This document shows positions 7,038 to 15,441 of a DNA stretch of 64,000 bases, piece after piece (positions within the stretch are counted from its first letter, which is position 1; every line of letters starts with the position of its first letter). The notes below the pieces were generated by a model. It did not search any database. It was given only the letters and a program-made list of their open reading frames with translations, and had not been told where the DNA came from. Where the stretch lies: positions 438,881 through 502,880 of the forward strand of contig DASSNU010000021.1 of the NCBI GenBank assembly GCA_035701265.1. The letters run 5' to 3'. The position numbers and the translations under genes were made by a program. Origin of the DNA: DASSNU01 sp035701265 (GTDB lineage: Bacteria > Gemmatimonadota > Gemmatimonadetes > Gemmatimonadales > Gemmatimonadaceae).

Positions 7038-9146
7038 ATGGATGACCGGCGCCCCGTCGTGATGTCCGACCGCCCCACCATTGATCACGCGCGTGAGCTG
7101 CTCCGCGCGCGCTTTGGCTATCCCGACTTTCGCGTCGGGCAGGCGAGCGCCGTCGAGTCCGTGCTCGCCGGCCGCGACACGCTCGTCATCGTGCCCACCG
7201 GCGGGGGAAAGTCGCTCTGCTATCAGGTCCCCGCGCTCCTCCTGCGGGGGCTCACGGTCGTCATCTCCCCGCTCATCTCGCTCATGAAGGATCAGGTGGA
7301 CGCGCTCGAGCGGCGCGCCCTCCCGGCCGCCTTCATCAACTCCACGCTCTCGGCCGGTGAGATCGGCGACCGGCTTGCACGCGCGGAGCGTGGCGAGCTG
7401 AAGCTGCTCTACGTCGCGCCCGAGCGGTTCGATGCCGGCAATACCGCGGAGCGGTTGCGCCGCGCACACGTCGCTCTGCTCGCCGTGGATGAGGCGCACT
7501 GTATCAGCGAATGGGGGCACGATTTCCGCCCCAGCTATCTCCGCATACGAACCGTGCGCGATCGCCTGGGCGCGCCTCCCACCGTGGCGTTGACCGCCAC
7601 CGCCACGCCGGAAGTTCGGCGCGACATCGTGCAGCAGCTCGCGCTGCGCACGCCGCACGTGGTGGTCGCCGGGTTCGACCGCAAGAACCTGTCGTACCAC
7701 GTCGCGCGCATGCGGACGGCGGAGCAGAAGGACGCGGCGCTTGTCGACACGCTCCGCCGCTTCCCCGGGCTGGCCGTCATCTACGCCTCCACGCGGCGCG
7801 GGGTGGATCGGATCACCGCCTCGCTCGAGAAGGCGCGCGTGCGAGCCGCCGGCTACCACGCCGGTCTCGACGACGCGCACCGCCGCACCGTGCAGGAACA
7901 GTTCATGGCCGAGGAGGTGCGCGCGATCGTCGCGACCAACGCCTTCGGCATGGGGATCGACAAGCCGAACGTGCGCCTCGTGGTCCACTACGCCATGCCC
8001 GGCACGCTCGAGTCGTACTACCAGGAAGCGGGACGCGCCGGTCGCGATGGCGAGCACGCCGACTGCGTGCTGCTGCATGCATTCCAGGACCGCTTCACGC
8101 ACGAGTTCTTCATCCGGAGCGCATACCCTGAACGGAGCGAGGTGGAGAAGGTCTTTCGCCACCTCCGGGGGATCGCGTCGCCGGAGGGGCTCGTGAGTGC
8201 CACGCCGCAGGAGATCGCCGCCACGCACAAGGGGATGAAACCGCGCGCGGTGGAATCCGCGCTTCGCGTGCTTGCCGGCGCGGGAGTGGTGGCGTCGGAG
8301 TCGGCCACGTCGTCCCAGGCGTTCGTCCGGCTGCTCGCGACGCCGCGTCGCATTCGCGCGGAGCTGGCGGACGAACCCATGCTCCTCGACCTCCTGCGCG
8401 CCATCTGGCGTCTGGCCGGCAAGCGGTTCGAGCAGGGCACGTGGATCGACTGTGCCGGATTCGCTCCCGGCTTCGGCGGTGCCGCGGGCGTGATGGCGGT
8501 GCTGGACGCCTTGCAGGCGCGTCAGTTCATCAGTTGGTCGCGCCCCGGGGGCGGCATCCGGCTGCTCAGCGCCGAGGTTGCCGCGGATCGTCTGCCGGTG
8601 GACTGGGCATCGCTCGACCGCCGGCGTGAGGCGGACATGGGAAAACTCGAGGCCATCCAGCGGTACGCCTACACCAAGGGGTGCCGTCGCGGCTTCGTGC
8701 TCCGCTATTTCGGCGACCCCGACGCGCGCAACCACTGCACCGGCTGCGACAACTGCCTGGGTACGCACGCCGGTGACCCTGAACCCGCAGCGGAGCGACC
8801 GCGCGCGAGCCGGCTCAAGCGCCTGGCCGATGCCGTCCGCGCGCCCGGCCGCGCACGTCGAGACTCCGGCAACGGTCATGCAACCTTCGAAGCCGACGAC
8901 CTGTCATCCGCCGACCGGCACGCGCTGGAGCGTCTGCGCGACCTGCGCACCACCCTCGCACGCGAGGCGCGCGTCCCGGCGTACGTCGTCTTCCCGGACC
9001 GCACGCTGCTCGAGATGGCGGTGCGCAGGCCGCGATCCGCGGATGCGCTCGCGCAGGTGCGCGGGGTGGGTCCAGCCAAGCTCGAGCGCTACGGACCCGC
9101 GTTCCTGGCCGTCCTGCGCGAGCTCGACGCGCCGCCGCCCGGGTAG
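7038..9146 (+). CDS. recQ: ATP-dependent DNA helicase RecQ
   Basis: A 702-residue SF2 3'-5' DNA helicase. In order: motif 0 FRVGQ, Walker A PTGGGKS around residue 55, DEAH-type box DEAHCISEWGHDFRP from about residue 151 with the RecQ aromatic loop, motif VI QEAGRAGRDG, and a RecQ C-terminal zinc domain with cysteines in KGCRRGF...CTGCDNC from about residue 549. A winged-helix region precedes a C-terminal HRDC domain (about 620-695). Start ATG 7038 is uncertain, because ATG 7062 is equally plausible. It acts in recombination and replication-fork repair. There is no operon link to its neighbours. Confidence 0.92.
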   Translation: MDDRRPVVMSDRPTIDHARELLRARFGYPDFRVGQASAVESVLAGRDTLVIVPTGGGKSLCYQVPALLLRGLTVVISPLISLMKDQVDALERRALPAAFINSTLSAGEIGDRLARAERGELKLLYVAPERFDAGNTAERLRRAHVALLAVDEAHCISEWGHDFRPSYLRIRTVRDRLGAPPTVALTATATPEVRRDIVQQLALRTPHVVVAGFDRKNLSYHVARMRTAEQKDAALVDTLRRFPGLAVIYASTRRGVDRITASLEKARVRAAGYHAGLDDAHRRTVQEQFMAEEVRAIVATNAFGMGIDKPNVRLVVHYAMPGTLESYYQEAGRAGRDGEHADCVLLHAFQDRFTHEFFIRSAYPERSEVEKVFRHLRGIASPEGLVSATPQEIAATHKGMKPRAVESALRVLAGAGVVASESATSSQAFVRLLATPRRIRAELADEPMLLDLLRAIWRLAGKRFEQGTWIDCAGFAPGFGGAAGVMAVLDALQARQFISWSRPGGGIRLLSAEVAADRLPVDWASLDRRREADMGKLEAIQRYAYTKGCRRGFVLRYFGDPDARNHCTGCDNCLGTHAGDPEPAAERPRASRLKRLADAVRAPGRARRDSGNGHATFEADDLSSADRHALERLRDLRTTLAREARVPAYVVFPDRTLLEMAVRRPRSADALAQVRGVGPAKLERYGPAFLAVLRELDAPPPG

Positions 9147-9497
9147 CGGGCCCGACGGCGTCGTCCCGCGGTGTTCAGAGCGACTGGGTGGAGCGAGAAC
9201 CGTTCGCCCGTCGCGGCCGTTCGTCTCGCGGAAGCCTGATGTCGATCGCCTGCTGGGGCCGCCCCGGCGCCCCGTGCCCGTTGCCGCGCGCCGGTGGGCG
9301 GCGGATATTGCGAGTGGAGCGCAGTCTCACGGGCGGCCACACGTCGTGCCGTTGCTGCTCGCGGCGCCTTGCCGGAAGCTGGAGCCCGCGCGGGTTCGCT
9401 CTACAACGGCTCCGCCACGTACGGAAGAACGCGCTCCACCACGAGCTCGCCGCCCTTGAGGGGCGGCGATTGACCACGACACGAATCATCGATCTCC
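9147..9497. other. Intergenic region with no convincing gene
   Basis: This 351-base interval lies between recQ and the acyl-CoA dehydrogenase. Open frames crossing it run into the flanking gene out of frame and have no family-like motifs. Possible promoter pieces, TTGCCG at 9281 with TATTGC 19 bases on, are weak. I see no terminator, repeat or RNA gene that I can support. Confidence 0.5.
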
Positions 9498-10715
9498 ATG
9501 CTCGATTCCCCATACTTCACCGAGCAGCACGAGGCGGTCCGCAACATGGTGCGCGAGTTCGCGCGCGAGGAGGTGGCGCCCATTGCCGCCGCCCACGATG
9601 CGTCCGCCACGTTCCCCTGGGACAACGTCAAACGCATGGGGGAGCTCGGCCTGCTCGGCGTGCCGTGGCCGGAGTCGCTCGGTGGCGCCGGAATGGATTA
9701 CACGAGCTACATCATCACCATTCACGAGATGGCCAAGGTGGACGCGTCGCACGCGATCACCATCTCGGCCCACACCACGCTGGGCACGTCACCCATCGTG
9801 AACTTCGGCAGCGACGCACAGATCGAGCGCTACGTCCCGCACCTGGCGTCCGGGCGCGTGCTGGGGGGCTTCGGGCTCACCGAGCCGTCAGCAGGGAGCG
9901 ATGCGGCAGGGACGCGCACCACCGCGGTGCGCAAGAACGGGCACTACGTGCTGAATGGATCCAAGATCTTCATCACGCACGCGGGAGTCGGCGAGATCTT
10001 CGTCGTCACCGCGGTGACGGATCCCTCGCAGGGAAGCAAGGGGATCACGTCGTTCATCCTCACCAAGCAGACCACCGACCTGGAGCGGACGCGCGCGTTG
10101 GGCGTGGGGCACGAACCGTCGCTCCCCGACATGCGCGGCCTGCGCGCGGGCAAGAAGGAGGACAAGCTCGGCTGGCGCGCGTCGGACACACGTGAGCTGA
10201 TCCTTGAGGACGTGGAAGTGCCCGCCGAGAACGTGCTCGGCCAGGAGGGGATGGGGTTCATCAACTTCATGCGCACACTCGATTCCGGTCGCATCGGAAT
10301 CGCGGCGCTCTCGCTCGGGATCGCCGAAGGCGCCTTCGAGCAGGCGCTTCGCTACGCGGCGGCGCGCAAGCAGTTCGGGCGCGCCATCGCCGGCTTCCAG
10401 GGCATCCAGTTCCAGCTCGCCGACATGGCCACGGAAATCGAGGCTGGGCGTCACCTGGTGTATCACGCCGCGTGGCTCAATCAGCAGGGCCGTCCCTTCG
10501 GGCGCGAGGCGGCCATGGCGAAGCTCTTTTGCTCGGAGCTGGCCATGCGTGCCACCATCAAGGCGGTCCAGATCCACGGTGGCTACGGCTACACCAAGGA
10601 CTACCCCGTGGAGCGCATGATGCGCGACGCGAAGATCTGCGAGATCGGCGAGGGGACGTCCGAGATCCAGCGCATCGTCATCGCCCGGCACCTCCTCAAG
10701 GATCTCCTCGACTGA
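9498..10715 (+). CDS. Acyl-CoA dehydrogenase
   Basis: A 405-residue FAD flavoprotein catalysing alpha-beta desaturation of acyl-CoA, passing electrons to ETF. FAD/substrate motifs are GGFGLTEPSAGSDAAGTRTTA, FQGIQFQLADM and RKQFGRAI. The signature near the C-terminus is HGGYGYTKDYPVERMMRDAKICEI-GEGTSEIQR. The residue before GT in GEGTSEIQ corresponds to the catalytic-base position of short/branched-chain enzymes. Length is about 20 residues more than typical 380-residue short-chain enzymes because of an insertion around residues 190-220. Substrate chain length is not predictable. It stands alone but fits the acyl-CoA theme of the first 10 kb. Confidence 0.9.
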   Translation: MLDSPYFTEQHEAVRNMVREFAREEVAPIAAAHDASATFPWDNVKRMGELGLLGVPWPESLGGAGMDYTSYIITIHEMAKVDASHAITISAHTTLGTSPIVNFGSDAQIERYVPHLASGRVLGGFGLTEPSAGSDAAGTRTTAVRKNGHYVLNGSKIFITHAGVGEIFVVTAVTDPSQGSKGITSFILTKQTTDLERTRALGVGHEPSLPDMRGLRAGKKEDKLGWRASDTRELILEDVEVPAENVLGQEGMGFINFMRTLDSGRIGIAALSLGIAEGAFEQALRYAAARKQFGRAIAGFQGIQFQLADMATEIEAGRHLVYHAAWLNQQGRPFGREAAMAKLFCSELAMRATIKAVQIHGGYGYTKDYPVERMMRDAKICEIGEGTSEIQRIVIARHLLKDLLD

Positions 10716-10738
10716 GGATGCGTAAGTCGTTGTCCCCG

Positions 10739-10767
10739 TTGCCGAAACGTCCGGCCAATCGTATATT
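10739..10767 (+). promoter_or_regulatory. Candidate sigma-70 promoter for the RNase E/G gene
   Basis: TTGCCG (10739-10744), a 17-base spacer, and TATATT (10762-10767), just after the acyl-CoA dehydrogenase. This would give a leader of about 440 bases before rng. Confidence 0.6.
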
Positions 10768-10778
10768 GGTGCGAACGA

Positions 10779-10856
10779 TGCTTCCTCGGGGAAGCACTCG
10801 AGTTCTGTAGTGGTGATCGCGCGCACGGCTGGGCGACTCGCGGCCGGCGCGCGATC
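10779..10856 (+). promoter_or_regulatory. Structured 5' leader of the RNase E/G transcript
   Basis: Two inverted repeats lie right after the promoter. TGCTTCC-TCGG-GGAAGCA (10779-10796) is a perfect 7-bp stem with a tetraloop. GATCGCGCGC (10815-10824) pairs with GCGCGCGATC (10847-10856), a perfect 10-bp stem with a 22-base loop. In E. coli the rne leader folds into hairpins that allow RNase E to regulate its own mRNA. A similar role here is inference. Short open frames (GTG 10813 to stop 10869, overlapping ATG 10866) are also possible but unsupported. Confidence 0.4.
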
Positions 10857-10936
10857 GGTTCATTCATGATCGCCGCCCTCGGATCGCGCACCGGTCCTTC
10901 GGCAGACCGCGCACACCAACGCCGGCTCTCGATCGC

Positions 10937-11275
10937 ATGCGTTCCCGAACACTCCTGACGCTGCTCTCCGCCACGCTCGTGGCGGGGGCGCTGCTCGTCG
11001 CCGCGCTGTCAACGAGCGCAGCGACGTCGCGGCGTCAGGCGGGTGACGCGTGGACGATCGCATGTCTGCGTGCGTGCGCGCCGTCCGCTACCGGCGCGTC
11101 TACGTTTCCGGCCCGTCGGGCCGGGCATGGGGCGGTTGTGACCTCACCTGTCGAGCGCCACGCGCGCCGGAGCGTCGAGTCGCCGCTCCGCGTGCGCGCG
11201 GCGGAGATGCATGAAGCGAGAAATTCTTATCAGCGCCTCCCAACGAGAGACGCGCGTGGCGATCCTGGAGGATGA
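10937..11275 (+). CDS. Doubtful small exported protein in the rng leader
   Basis: An open frame of 112 codons. The first 30 residues look like a signal peptide: MRSRT, then a hydrophobic LLTLLSATLVAGALLVAAL, then an STSAA cleavage-like site. The rest is low-complexity and Arg-rich, and the frame overlaps the start of the RNase E/G gene by 65 bases. No Shine-Dalgarno is visible. It may be chance in GC-rich DNA. The remainder of the 495-base interval 10716-11210 holds only the promoter and hairpins listed. Confidence 0.2.
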   Translation: MRSRTLLTLLSATLVAGALLVAALSTSAATSRRQAGDAWTIACLRACAPSATGASTFPARRAGHGAVVTSPVERHARRSVESPLRVRAAEMHEARNSYQRLPTRDARGDPGG

Positions 11276-12752
11276 CCAGCTCGCCGAACTGATGGTCGAT
11301 CGCCCGGAGAGTCGTCGCATGGTCGGCGACATCTACCAGGGTCGCGTCGAAGCGGTGCTCCCCGGAATTCAGGCGGGATTCGTCGACATCGGCACGGAGA
11401 AGAGCGCGTTCCTCCACGCCTCCGATCTGATTGCGGCCGACGCGTCGGACGACGACGAAGACGACGACGTGGATGAGGAGCCCGAGCCGCGCAACCGCCG
11501 CGGCAAGATCCCGCCCATCCAGGAACAGATCAAGCGCGGGCAGGACATTCTGGTCCAGGTGTCCAAGGAGCCCATCTCCACCAAGGGGCCGCGCGTCACC
11601 GCGCAGATCTCCCTGGCCGGACGGTTCCTCGTCTACATGCCGCACTCCTCCCGGGTGGGCGTGAGCCGCAAGATCGGCGATCGCGCGGAGCGCCAGCGGC
11701 TGCGCGAGTTGGTGACCGAGGTGAAGGGCAACACGCCCGGGGGCGTGATCGTCCGCACCGTCGGCGAGGACGTCACCGCCGACACCTTCCGCCGCGAGCT
11801 GCAGGCGCTCACCAAACAGTGGGGAAAGATCAAGCGCAAGACGCGCTTCGTGCGCGCTCCCGCGCTCGTGCACCGCGAGACGAGCCTCACCCGCGGCATC
11901 ATCCGCGATCTGTTCACCACCAAGGTGGACACGCTCACGGTCGACTCCAAGCAGATCTATAACGAGATCACCGAGTACCTCCAGGCGATCGCCCCCGAGT
12001 TGATCGAGCGCGTGAAGCTCTACGACGAGAAGGTGCCGCTGTTCGACAAGCACGGCATCGAGCCAGAGATCCGCGACCTCTTCAAGCGGCGCTGCGATCT
12101 CCCCTCGGGCGGATACCTCATCATCGAGCAGACGGAGGCGCTTGTCTCCGTGGACGTCAACTCCGGCCGCTACACCGGCAAGAAGGATCCGGAGAAGACC
12201 ATCCTGCAGACCAACATTGAGGCGGCGCGCGAGTTGGCGCGCCAGCTCCGCCTGCGCGACATCGGCGGGATCATCGTCGCGGACTTCATCGACATGGAGA
12301 CACGGCAGAACCGGGACAAGGTGCTCCAGGAACTGCGGAACTGCCTCACCCGCGACCGCGCACGGAGCAAGGCTTACGCAGTCAGCGACCTCGGCCTCAT
12401 CGAGATGACCCGCCAGCGGGTGCGGCAGAGCCACTTCCACAGCATGACGGAGCCCTGTCCCATGTGCCACGGCACGGGGCGCGTCTTCTCCGCGGAGACC
12501 ACCGCCCGGCGCGTGGAGCGCTCCATCAAGCGGATCGCCGCCGAGGGGAAGAGGGACAATCTCATCATCCGCGTGCACCCGGACGTGGCGATGTACCTGC
12601 TGGAGGAGGAGCGCGACCTGGCACGCCGGCTCGAGAAGCAGGTGGGCTTCTCGCTCGAGCTCCGCGACGATCCGCTGCTCCGGCCGGACGAGTTCCGCCT
12701 GGTGGTGAAGGGCGCGGAGCGGGACGTGACGCAGCAGTACGCCGTGGCGTGA
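11211..12752 (+). CDS. rng: Ribonuclease E/G
   Basis: A 513-residue endoribonuclease for mRNA decay and rRNA maturation. The N-terminus MKREILISASQRETRVAILEDD is followed by an S1 RNA-binding domain (GDIYQGRVEAVLPGIQAGFVDIG) interrupted by an acidic insert (residues about 77-92, DDDEDDDVDEE). The catalytic DNase I-like subdomain keeps the Mg-binding acids in VSVDVNSGRYTG and IGGIIVADFIDM. The zinc-link cysteines are in CPMCHGTG near residue 421. The long C-terminal scaffold of E. coli RNase E is missing, so it is RNase G-sized. It sits directly upstream of rplU-rpmA, a gene order common in bacteria. Confidence 0.93.
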   Translation: MKREILISASQRETRVAILEDDQLAELMVDRPESRRMVGDIYQGRVEAVLPGIQAGFVDIGTEKSAFLHASDLIAADASDDDEDDDVDEEPEPRNRRGKIPPIQEQIKRGQDILVQVSKEPISTKGPRVTAQISLAGRFLVYMPHSSRVGVSRKIGDRAERQRLRELVTEVKGNTPGGVIVRTVGEDVTADTFRRELQALTKQWGKIKRKTRFVRAPALVHRETSLTRGIIRDLFTTKVDTLTVDSKQIYNEITEYLQAIAPELIERVKLYDEKVPLFDKHGIEPEIRDLFKRRCDLPSGGYLIIEQTEALVSVDVNSGRYTGKKDPEKTILQTNIEAARELARQLRLRDIGGIIVADFIDMETRQNRDKVLQELRNCLTRDRARSKAYAVSDLGLIEMTRQRVRQSHFHSMTEPCPMCHGTGRVFSAETTARRVERSIKRIAAEGKRDNLIIRVHPDVAMYLLEEERDLARRLEKQVGFSLELRDDPLLRPDEFRLVVKGAERDVTQQYAVA

Positions 12753-12819
12753 GTGCCAGCGAGCGGCCACCGATCGCACAGCCTTCGCCCCAAGTGGAGC
12801 CAGGGCACTGGAGTAGCCG

Positions 12820-12848
12820 TTGACAGGCGCCGAGCGCCGCTGTAAGTT
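12820..12848 (+). promoter_or_regulatory. Promoter of rplU-rpmA
   Basis: TTGACA (12820-12825), 17 bases, TAAGTT (12843-12848). The rplU ATG is 46 bases past the end of the -10, so the leader is about 39 nt. A small inverted repeat, GGCGC-CGA-GCGCC, fills the spacer. Confidence 0.75.
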
Positions 12849-12893
12849 ATTCAGTCTGTATCAGTTATCTTCTAGACCACGATCTCACGCTCC

Positions 12894-13211
12894 ATGCCGT
12901 ACGCCATCATTCGCACCGGCGGCTTCCAGTTCCGCGCCGAGCCGGGCAAGACGCTTCGCGTCCCGACCATCGCCGCGCAGGTCGGTGAGACGGTGACGTT
13001 CAACGAGGTCCTCCTCGGCTCCGACGGCGACGCCGTACGCGCTGGCACGCCCCTGGTGGACGGCGCGAGTGTGTCGGCGGAGATCGTGCGACACGGCCGC
13101 GGGCCCAAGATCACGATTTTCAAGTTCAAGCGGCGGAAGAACTACGCGCGCAAGCAGGGACATCGGCAGAACTTCACCGAAGTCCGTATCAACGACATCA
13201 CCCTCGGTTGA
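12894..13211 (+). CDS. rplU: 50S ribosomal protein L21
   Basis: A 105-residue protein of normal L21 length. It opens with YAIIRTGGFQFR (usually GGKQYR; Lys is replaced by Phe here). The conserved C-terminal part is KFKRRKNYARKQGHRQNFTEVRI. It binds 23S rRNA in the large subunit together with L20. It is followed 12 bases later by rpmA, with a clear Shine-Dalgarno-like GAGGGGAG between. The order rng-rplU-rpmA is conserved in many bacteria. Confidence 0.97.
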   Translation: MPYAIIRTGGFQFRAEPGKTLRVPTIAAQVGETVTFNEVLLGSDGDAVRAGTPLVDGASVSAEIVRHGRGPKITIFKFKRRKNYARKQGHRQNFTEVRINDITLG

Positions 13212-13223
13212 GGGGAGCACGTC

Positions 13224-13496
13224 ATGGCTCACAAGAAAGGGGTCGGCTCCAGCCGGAACGGCCGCGATAGCAACCCGCAGTACCGCGGCGTGAAGAAGTA
13301 CGGCGGGGAGCGCGTGCGCGCGGGGAACATCCTCGTGCGCCAGTGTGGCACCAAGTTCCACCCCGGCCGCAACGTGGGATTGGGATCCGATTACACGATC
13401 TTCTCGCTCATCGACGGCGTCGTGCGCTTCGAGCACAAGAGCAAGAAGCGCTACCAGGTGAGCGTGTACGCGGACGACGTCGCGCAATCGGCCTGA
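13224..13496 (+). CDS. rpmA: 50S ribosomal protein L27
   Basis: A 90-residue protein starting MAHKKGVGSSRNGRDSNPQYRGVKK, typical of L27. The flexible N-terminal tail reaches the peptidyl-transferase centre. It starts AHKKG directly, with no Firmicutes-type N-terminal extension to be cleaved. The core has AGNILVRQCGTKFHPG and DYTIFSLIDGVVRFE. It is co-transcribed with rplU and followed by a strong hairpin terminator. Confidence 0.97.
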   Translation: MAHKKGVGSSRNGRDSNPQYRGVKKYGGERVRAGNILVRQCGTKFHPGRNVGLGSDYTIFSLIDGVVRFEHKSKKRYQVSVYADDVAQSA

Positions 13497-13528
13497 CCGC
13501 ACCGCACGGAGTTTCCTGACGTTCGCCG

Positions 13529-13555
13529 ACGCCCGCCGCGCTCCGCGGCGGGCGT
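13529..13555 (+). terminator. Terminator after rpmA
   Basis: A perfect 12-bp stem runs from 13529 to 13555: ACGCCCGCCGCG, loop CTC, CGCGGCGGGCGT. It is followed by TCTGCGTT, only weakly T-rich. Confidence 0.7.
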
Positions 13556-13646
13556 TCTGCGTTCCTGCGCACGGGACATGCAACTTTTGGCGCGGCCGCT
13601 GCGTAGGATTCTGCAGTCGTCACACCTCACGGGCGAGGAGCAAGCC

Positions 13647-13991
13647 ATGGCACTCTGGGACAAGGTCAAACAGGAGCTCGATCGTGCCGGCAAGGTGGCG
13701 CAGGAGACGCTGGACGAAGGGCGCGTCCGTCTGGAGGCCTTCCGCGCACGCCAACTGGCCGACAAAGCTGCGCAGGCGCTCGGCTACGCCGTGTTCCGCG
13801 CACGGCAGGGCGGGGGAGAGCTCCCCGCCGAGGAGTACGCCACGCTGAGCAGCGCGCTCGCCGCGCGCGAGGCCGACGCACACCGACTGGAAGTCGAGCT
13901 GGAATCGCTGCGCAAAGGACGCCGTGAGCGCGGCGCTACCACGCCGCCCGACGGCGCGGACGCTTCACCCGGCACGCCGCCGACACCGTGA
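13647..13991 (+). CDS. Hypothetical small coiled-coil protein
   Basis: ATG 13647 is preferred over ATG 13578 because GAGGAGC lies 6 bases before it; this gives 114 residues. It starts MALWDKVKQELDRAGKVAQETLDEGRVRL and is rich in Ala, Glu and Arg. Heptad-like helices cover about residues 5-30 and 50-90, and the tail is Pro/Thr-rich (TTPPDGADASPGTPPTP). There is no signal peptide or membrane segment. I do not recognise a named family. It may be a small cytoplasmic helical protein. A possible TAGGAT -10 at 13604 has no good -35. Confidence 0.6.
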   Translation: MALWDKVKQELDRAGKVAQETLDEGRVRLEAFRARQLADKAAQALGYAVFRARQGGGELPAEEYATLSSALAAREADAHRLEVELESLRKGRRERGATTPPDGADASPGTPPTP

Positions 13992-13996
13992 ATATG

Positions 13997-14026
13997 AAAA
14001 CGCCACCGCGATCGCGGTGGCGTTTT
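13997..14026. terminator. Bidirectional terminator between convergent genes
   Basis: A perfect 30-base palindrome: AAAACGCCACCGCG, AT, CGCGGTGGCGTTTT. The stem is flanked by an A-run and a T-run, so it can terminate both the + strand gene ending at 13991 and the - strand gene ending at 14119. Confidence 0.9.
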
Positions 14027-14118
14027 CGCTTCCAGATTGCACGTACCGTCAGCGGCCGCGCACCGTACACGCCGGGGAGCGCGACACGCGTCCCGGCGCC
14101 ATGCGGCGCACCAGATTC

Positions 14119-15441
14119 CTACGGGCGATCGTAGTCGGGCGGGAGCGTCTTGTAGCGCTCCGTCAGCATGTCCTGACGCGACGGCTCGCGATGCTCCTCG
14201 CCGTGCACGAACACGTGCTCCGCCCGCGTCGTGAACTCGAACGGGTCGCCGCTCCACACCACCACGTTCGCCACCTTCCCTGGCGCCAGCGATCCGTAGC
14301 GGTCGCTCACGCCGAACGCCTCGGCGGGCGCCAACGTGACCGCTCGCAGCGCGGCATCCCAGGGAAGCCCATAGGCCACGGCGTTTCCCGCCTCCTGTTT
14401 GATGTTGCGGACGTTGAACGCCTCTTCATCGCCGCCGCCCGCGTTGCCGATCAGGATGACCTGCACGCCCGCCTTCTGCAGGAGCGCCGCGTTCTCCTGA
14501 CGCTGGCCGAGGGTGGCGAAGGCGTCGGGAATGTTGTTCATCGCCCCGGTGAGCACCGGCACGTGCGCGCGCGACAGGTCGTCGGCCACCATCCAGGCCT
14601 CCGCACCCCCGCCGATCATGATCTTGAGCCCGAACTCGCGCGCGAGATCGAGCGCGGCCACGATGTCGCTCGCCTTGTCCGCCTCCACGAGCAGTGGCAG
14701 GCGTCCCTGCACCACGGGAATCATCGCGTCGAGATCCAGCCGCGACGCGCGGTAACTGCGCGTGTTTCCCTGCTCGTACGCCGCGCGATGCTGTGCATAC
14801 GCGCGCGTGTCCTCCAGCAACTCCCGGAGACGCATGAGCAACTCGCCACGCGCGCTCACGTTCGCCGCTCGCTTGTTCCCGACCTCGCCGACCATCGCCA
14901 CCGGCGATGCCGCCACCATGTCGTGCGCGGAACCGTGCACGAGATCGATGAACGCGGCCTGGCCTGACACCAGATTGCCGGATGGGACGACCACGACCGA
15001 GGTCACACCCTCGTTCCGTGCCGGCGTGATCATCACCGACGCCGGGTTGAGACCATCCGACACGCGAAATGCGGCCGCCACGGCGTCCTGTCCGCGCGCT
15101 GAGGCCTCACGCGTGTCGGGCACGGCGCCGATCTCCACGGCGCCCAGTTGCGTAGCCGCATCGATCAGCCCTGGCGTCACCCACTTTCCCGTGGCATCCA
15201 CGCGCTGCGCGTTGGCGGGAACGGTGACGTTGGCGCCGACGGCGACGATGCGTCCGTCGCGGATCAGCACCGTGGCGTTGTCGATCGGCGGGCCGCTCAC
15301 CGGGAACACCCGGCCGCCGGTGATGGCGATCGTCTGCGCCGCGGCGGTGACGGGGAGGGAGAAGACAATGGCGCCCGCCACGGCCATGGCGGTGCGCGCG
15401 ATGCGCGGGCGCTGCCGCGCCCTCCGAGTCGTGGCGGCCAT
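14119..15441 (-). CDS. Exported amidohydrolase-like protein lacking metal ligands
   Basis: A 440-residue protein with an N-terminal signal peptide (ARTAMAVAGAIVFSLPVTAAAQ). The composite-barrel layout of the amidohydrolase superfamily is clear: IAITGGRVFPVSG, VLIRDGRIVAVG, GKWVTPGLID, and the closing GSLAPGKVANVVVWSGDPFE. However, the ligand motifs are gone. The usual D-x-H-x-H reads GLIDAATQLG, the later His motifs read LLVEAD and IMIGGG, and the Asp motif reads LIGNAGGGDE. Compare the upstream partner (15441-16895), which keeps them all. It is probably a non-catalytic or altered subunit working with that partner; its start overlaps the partner's stop by one base (TGATG). Confidence 0.8.
   Translation of the reverse strand: MAATTRRARQRPRIARTAMAVAGAIVFSLPVTAAAQTIAITGGRVFPVSGPPIDNATVLIRDGRIVAVGANVTVPANAQRVDATGKWVTPGLIDAATQLGAVEIGAVPDTREASARGQDAVAAAFRVSDGLNPASVMITPARNEGVTSVVVVPSGNLVSGQAAFIDLVHGSAHDMVAASPVAMVGEVGNKRAANVSARGELLMRLRELLEDTRAYAQHRAAYEQGNTRSYRASRLDLDAMIPVVQGRLPLLVEADKASDIVAALDLAREFGLKIMIGGGAEAWMVADDLSRAHVPVLTGAMNNIPDAFATLGQRQENAALLQKAGVQVILIGNAGGGDEEAFNVRNIKQEAGNAVAYGLPWDAALRAVTLAPAEAFGVSDRYGSLAPGKVANVVVWSGDPFEFTTRAEHVFVHGEEHREPSRQDMLTERYKTLPPDYDRP

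Noticed and set aside
6783..8879. A 698-codon open frame on the - strand
   Set aside because: Antisense to recQ, with the usual Arg/His/Glu-rich mirror composition.
9281..9311. Promoter TTGCCG-19-TATTGC before the acyl-CoA dehydrogenase
   Set aside because: Spacer too long and -10 poor; nearly 190 bases before the gene.
10813..10869. Possible 18-codon leader peptide before rng
   Set aside because: The GTG start is about 46 bases after the -10, which is suggestive, but there is no ribosome-binding site or family and such frames are common by chance.
13578..13646. Earlier ATG for the small coiled-coil gene
   Set aside because: The later ATG at 13647 has a good ribosome-binding site and starts at the helical region; the extension MQLLARPLRR lacks one.
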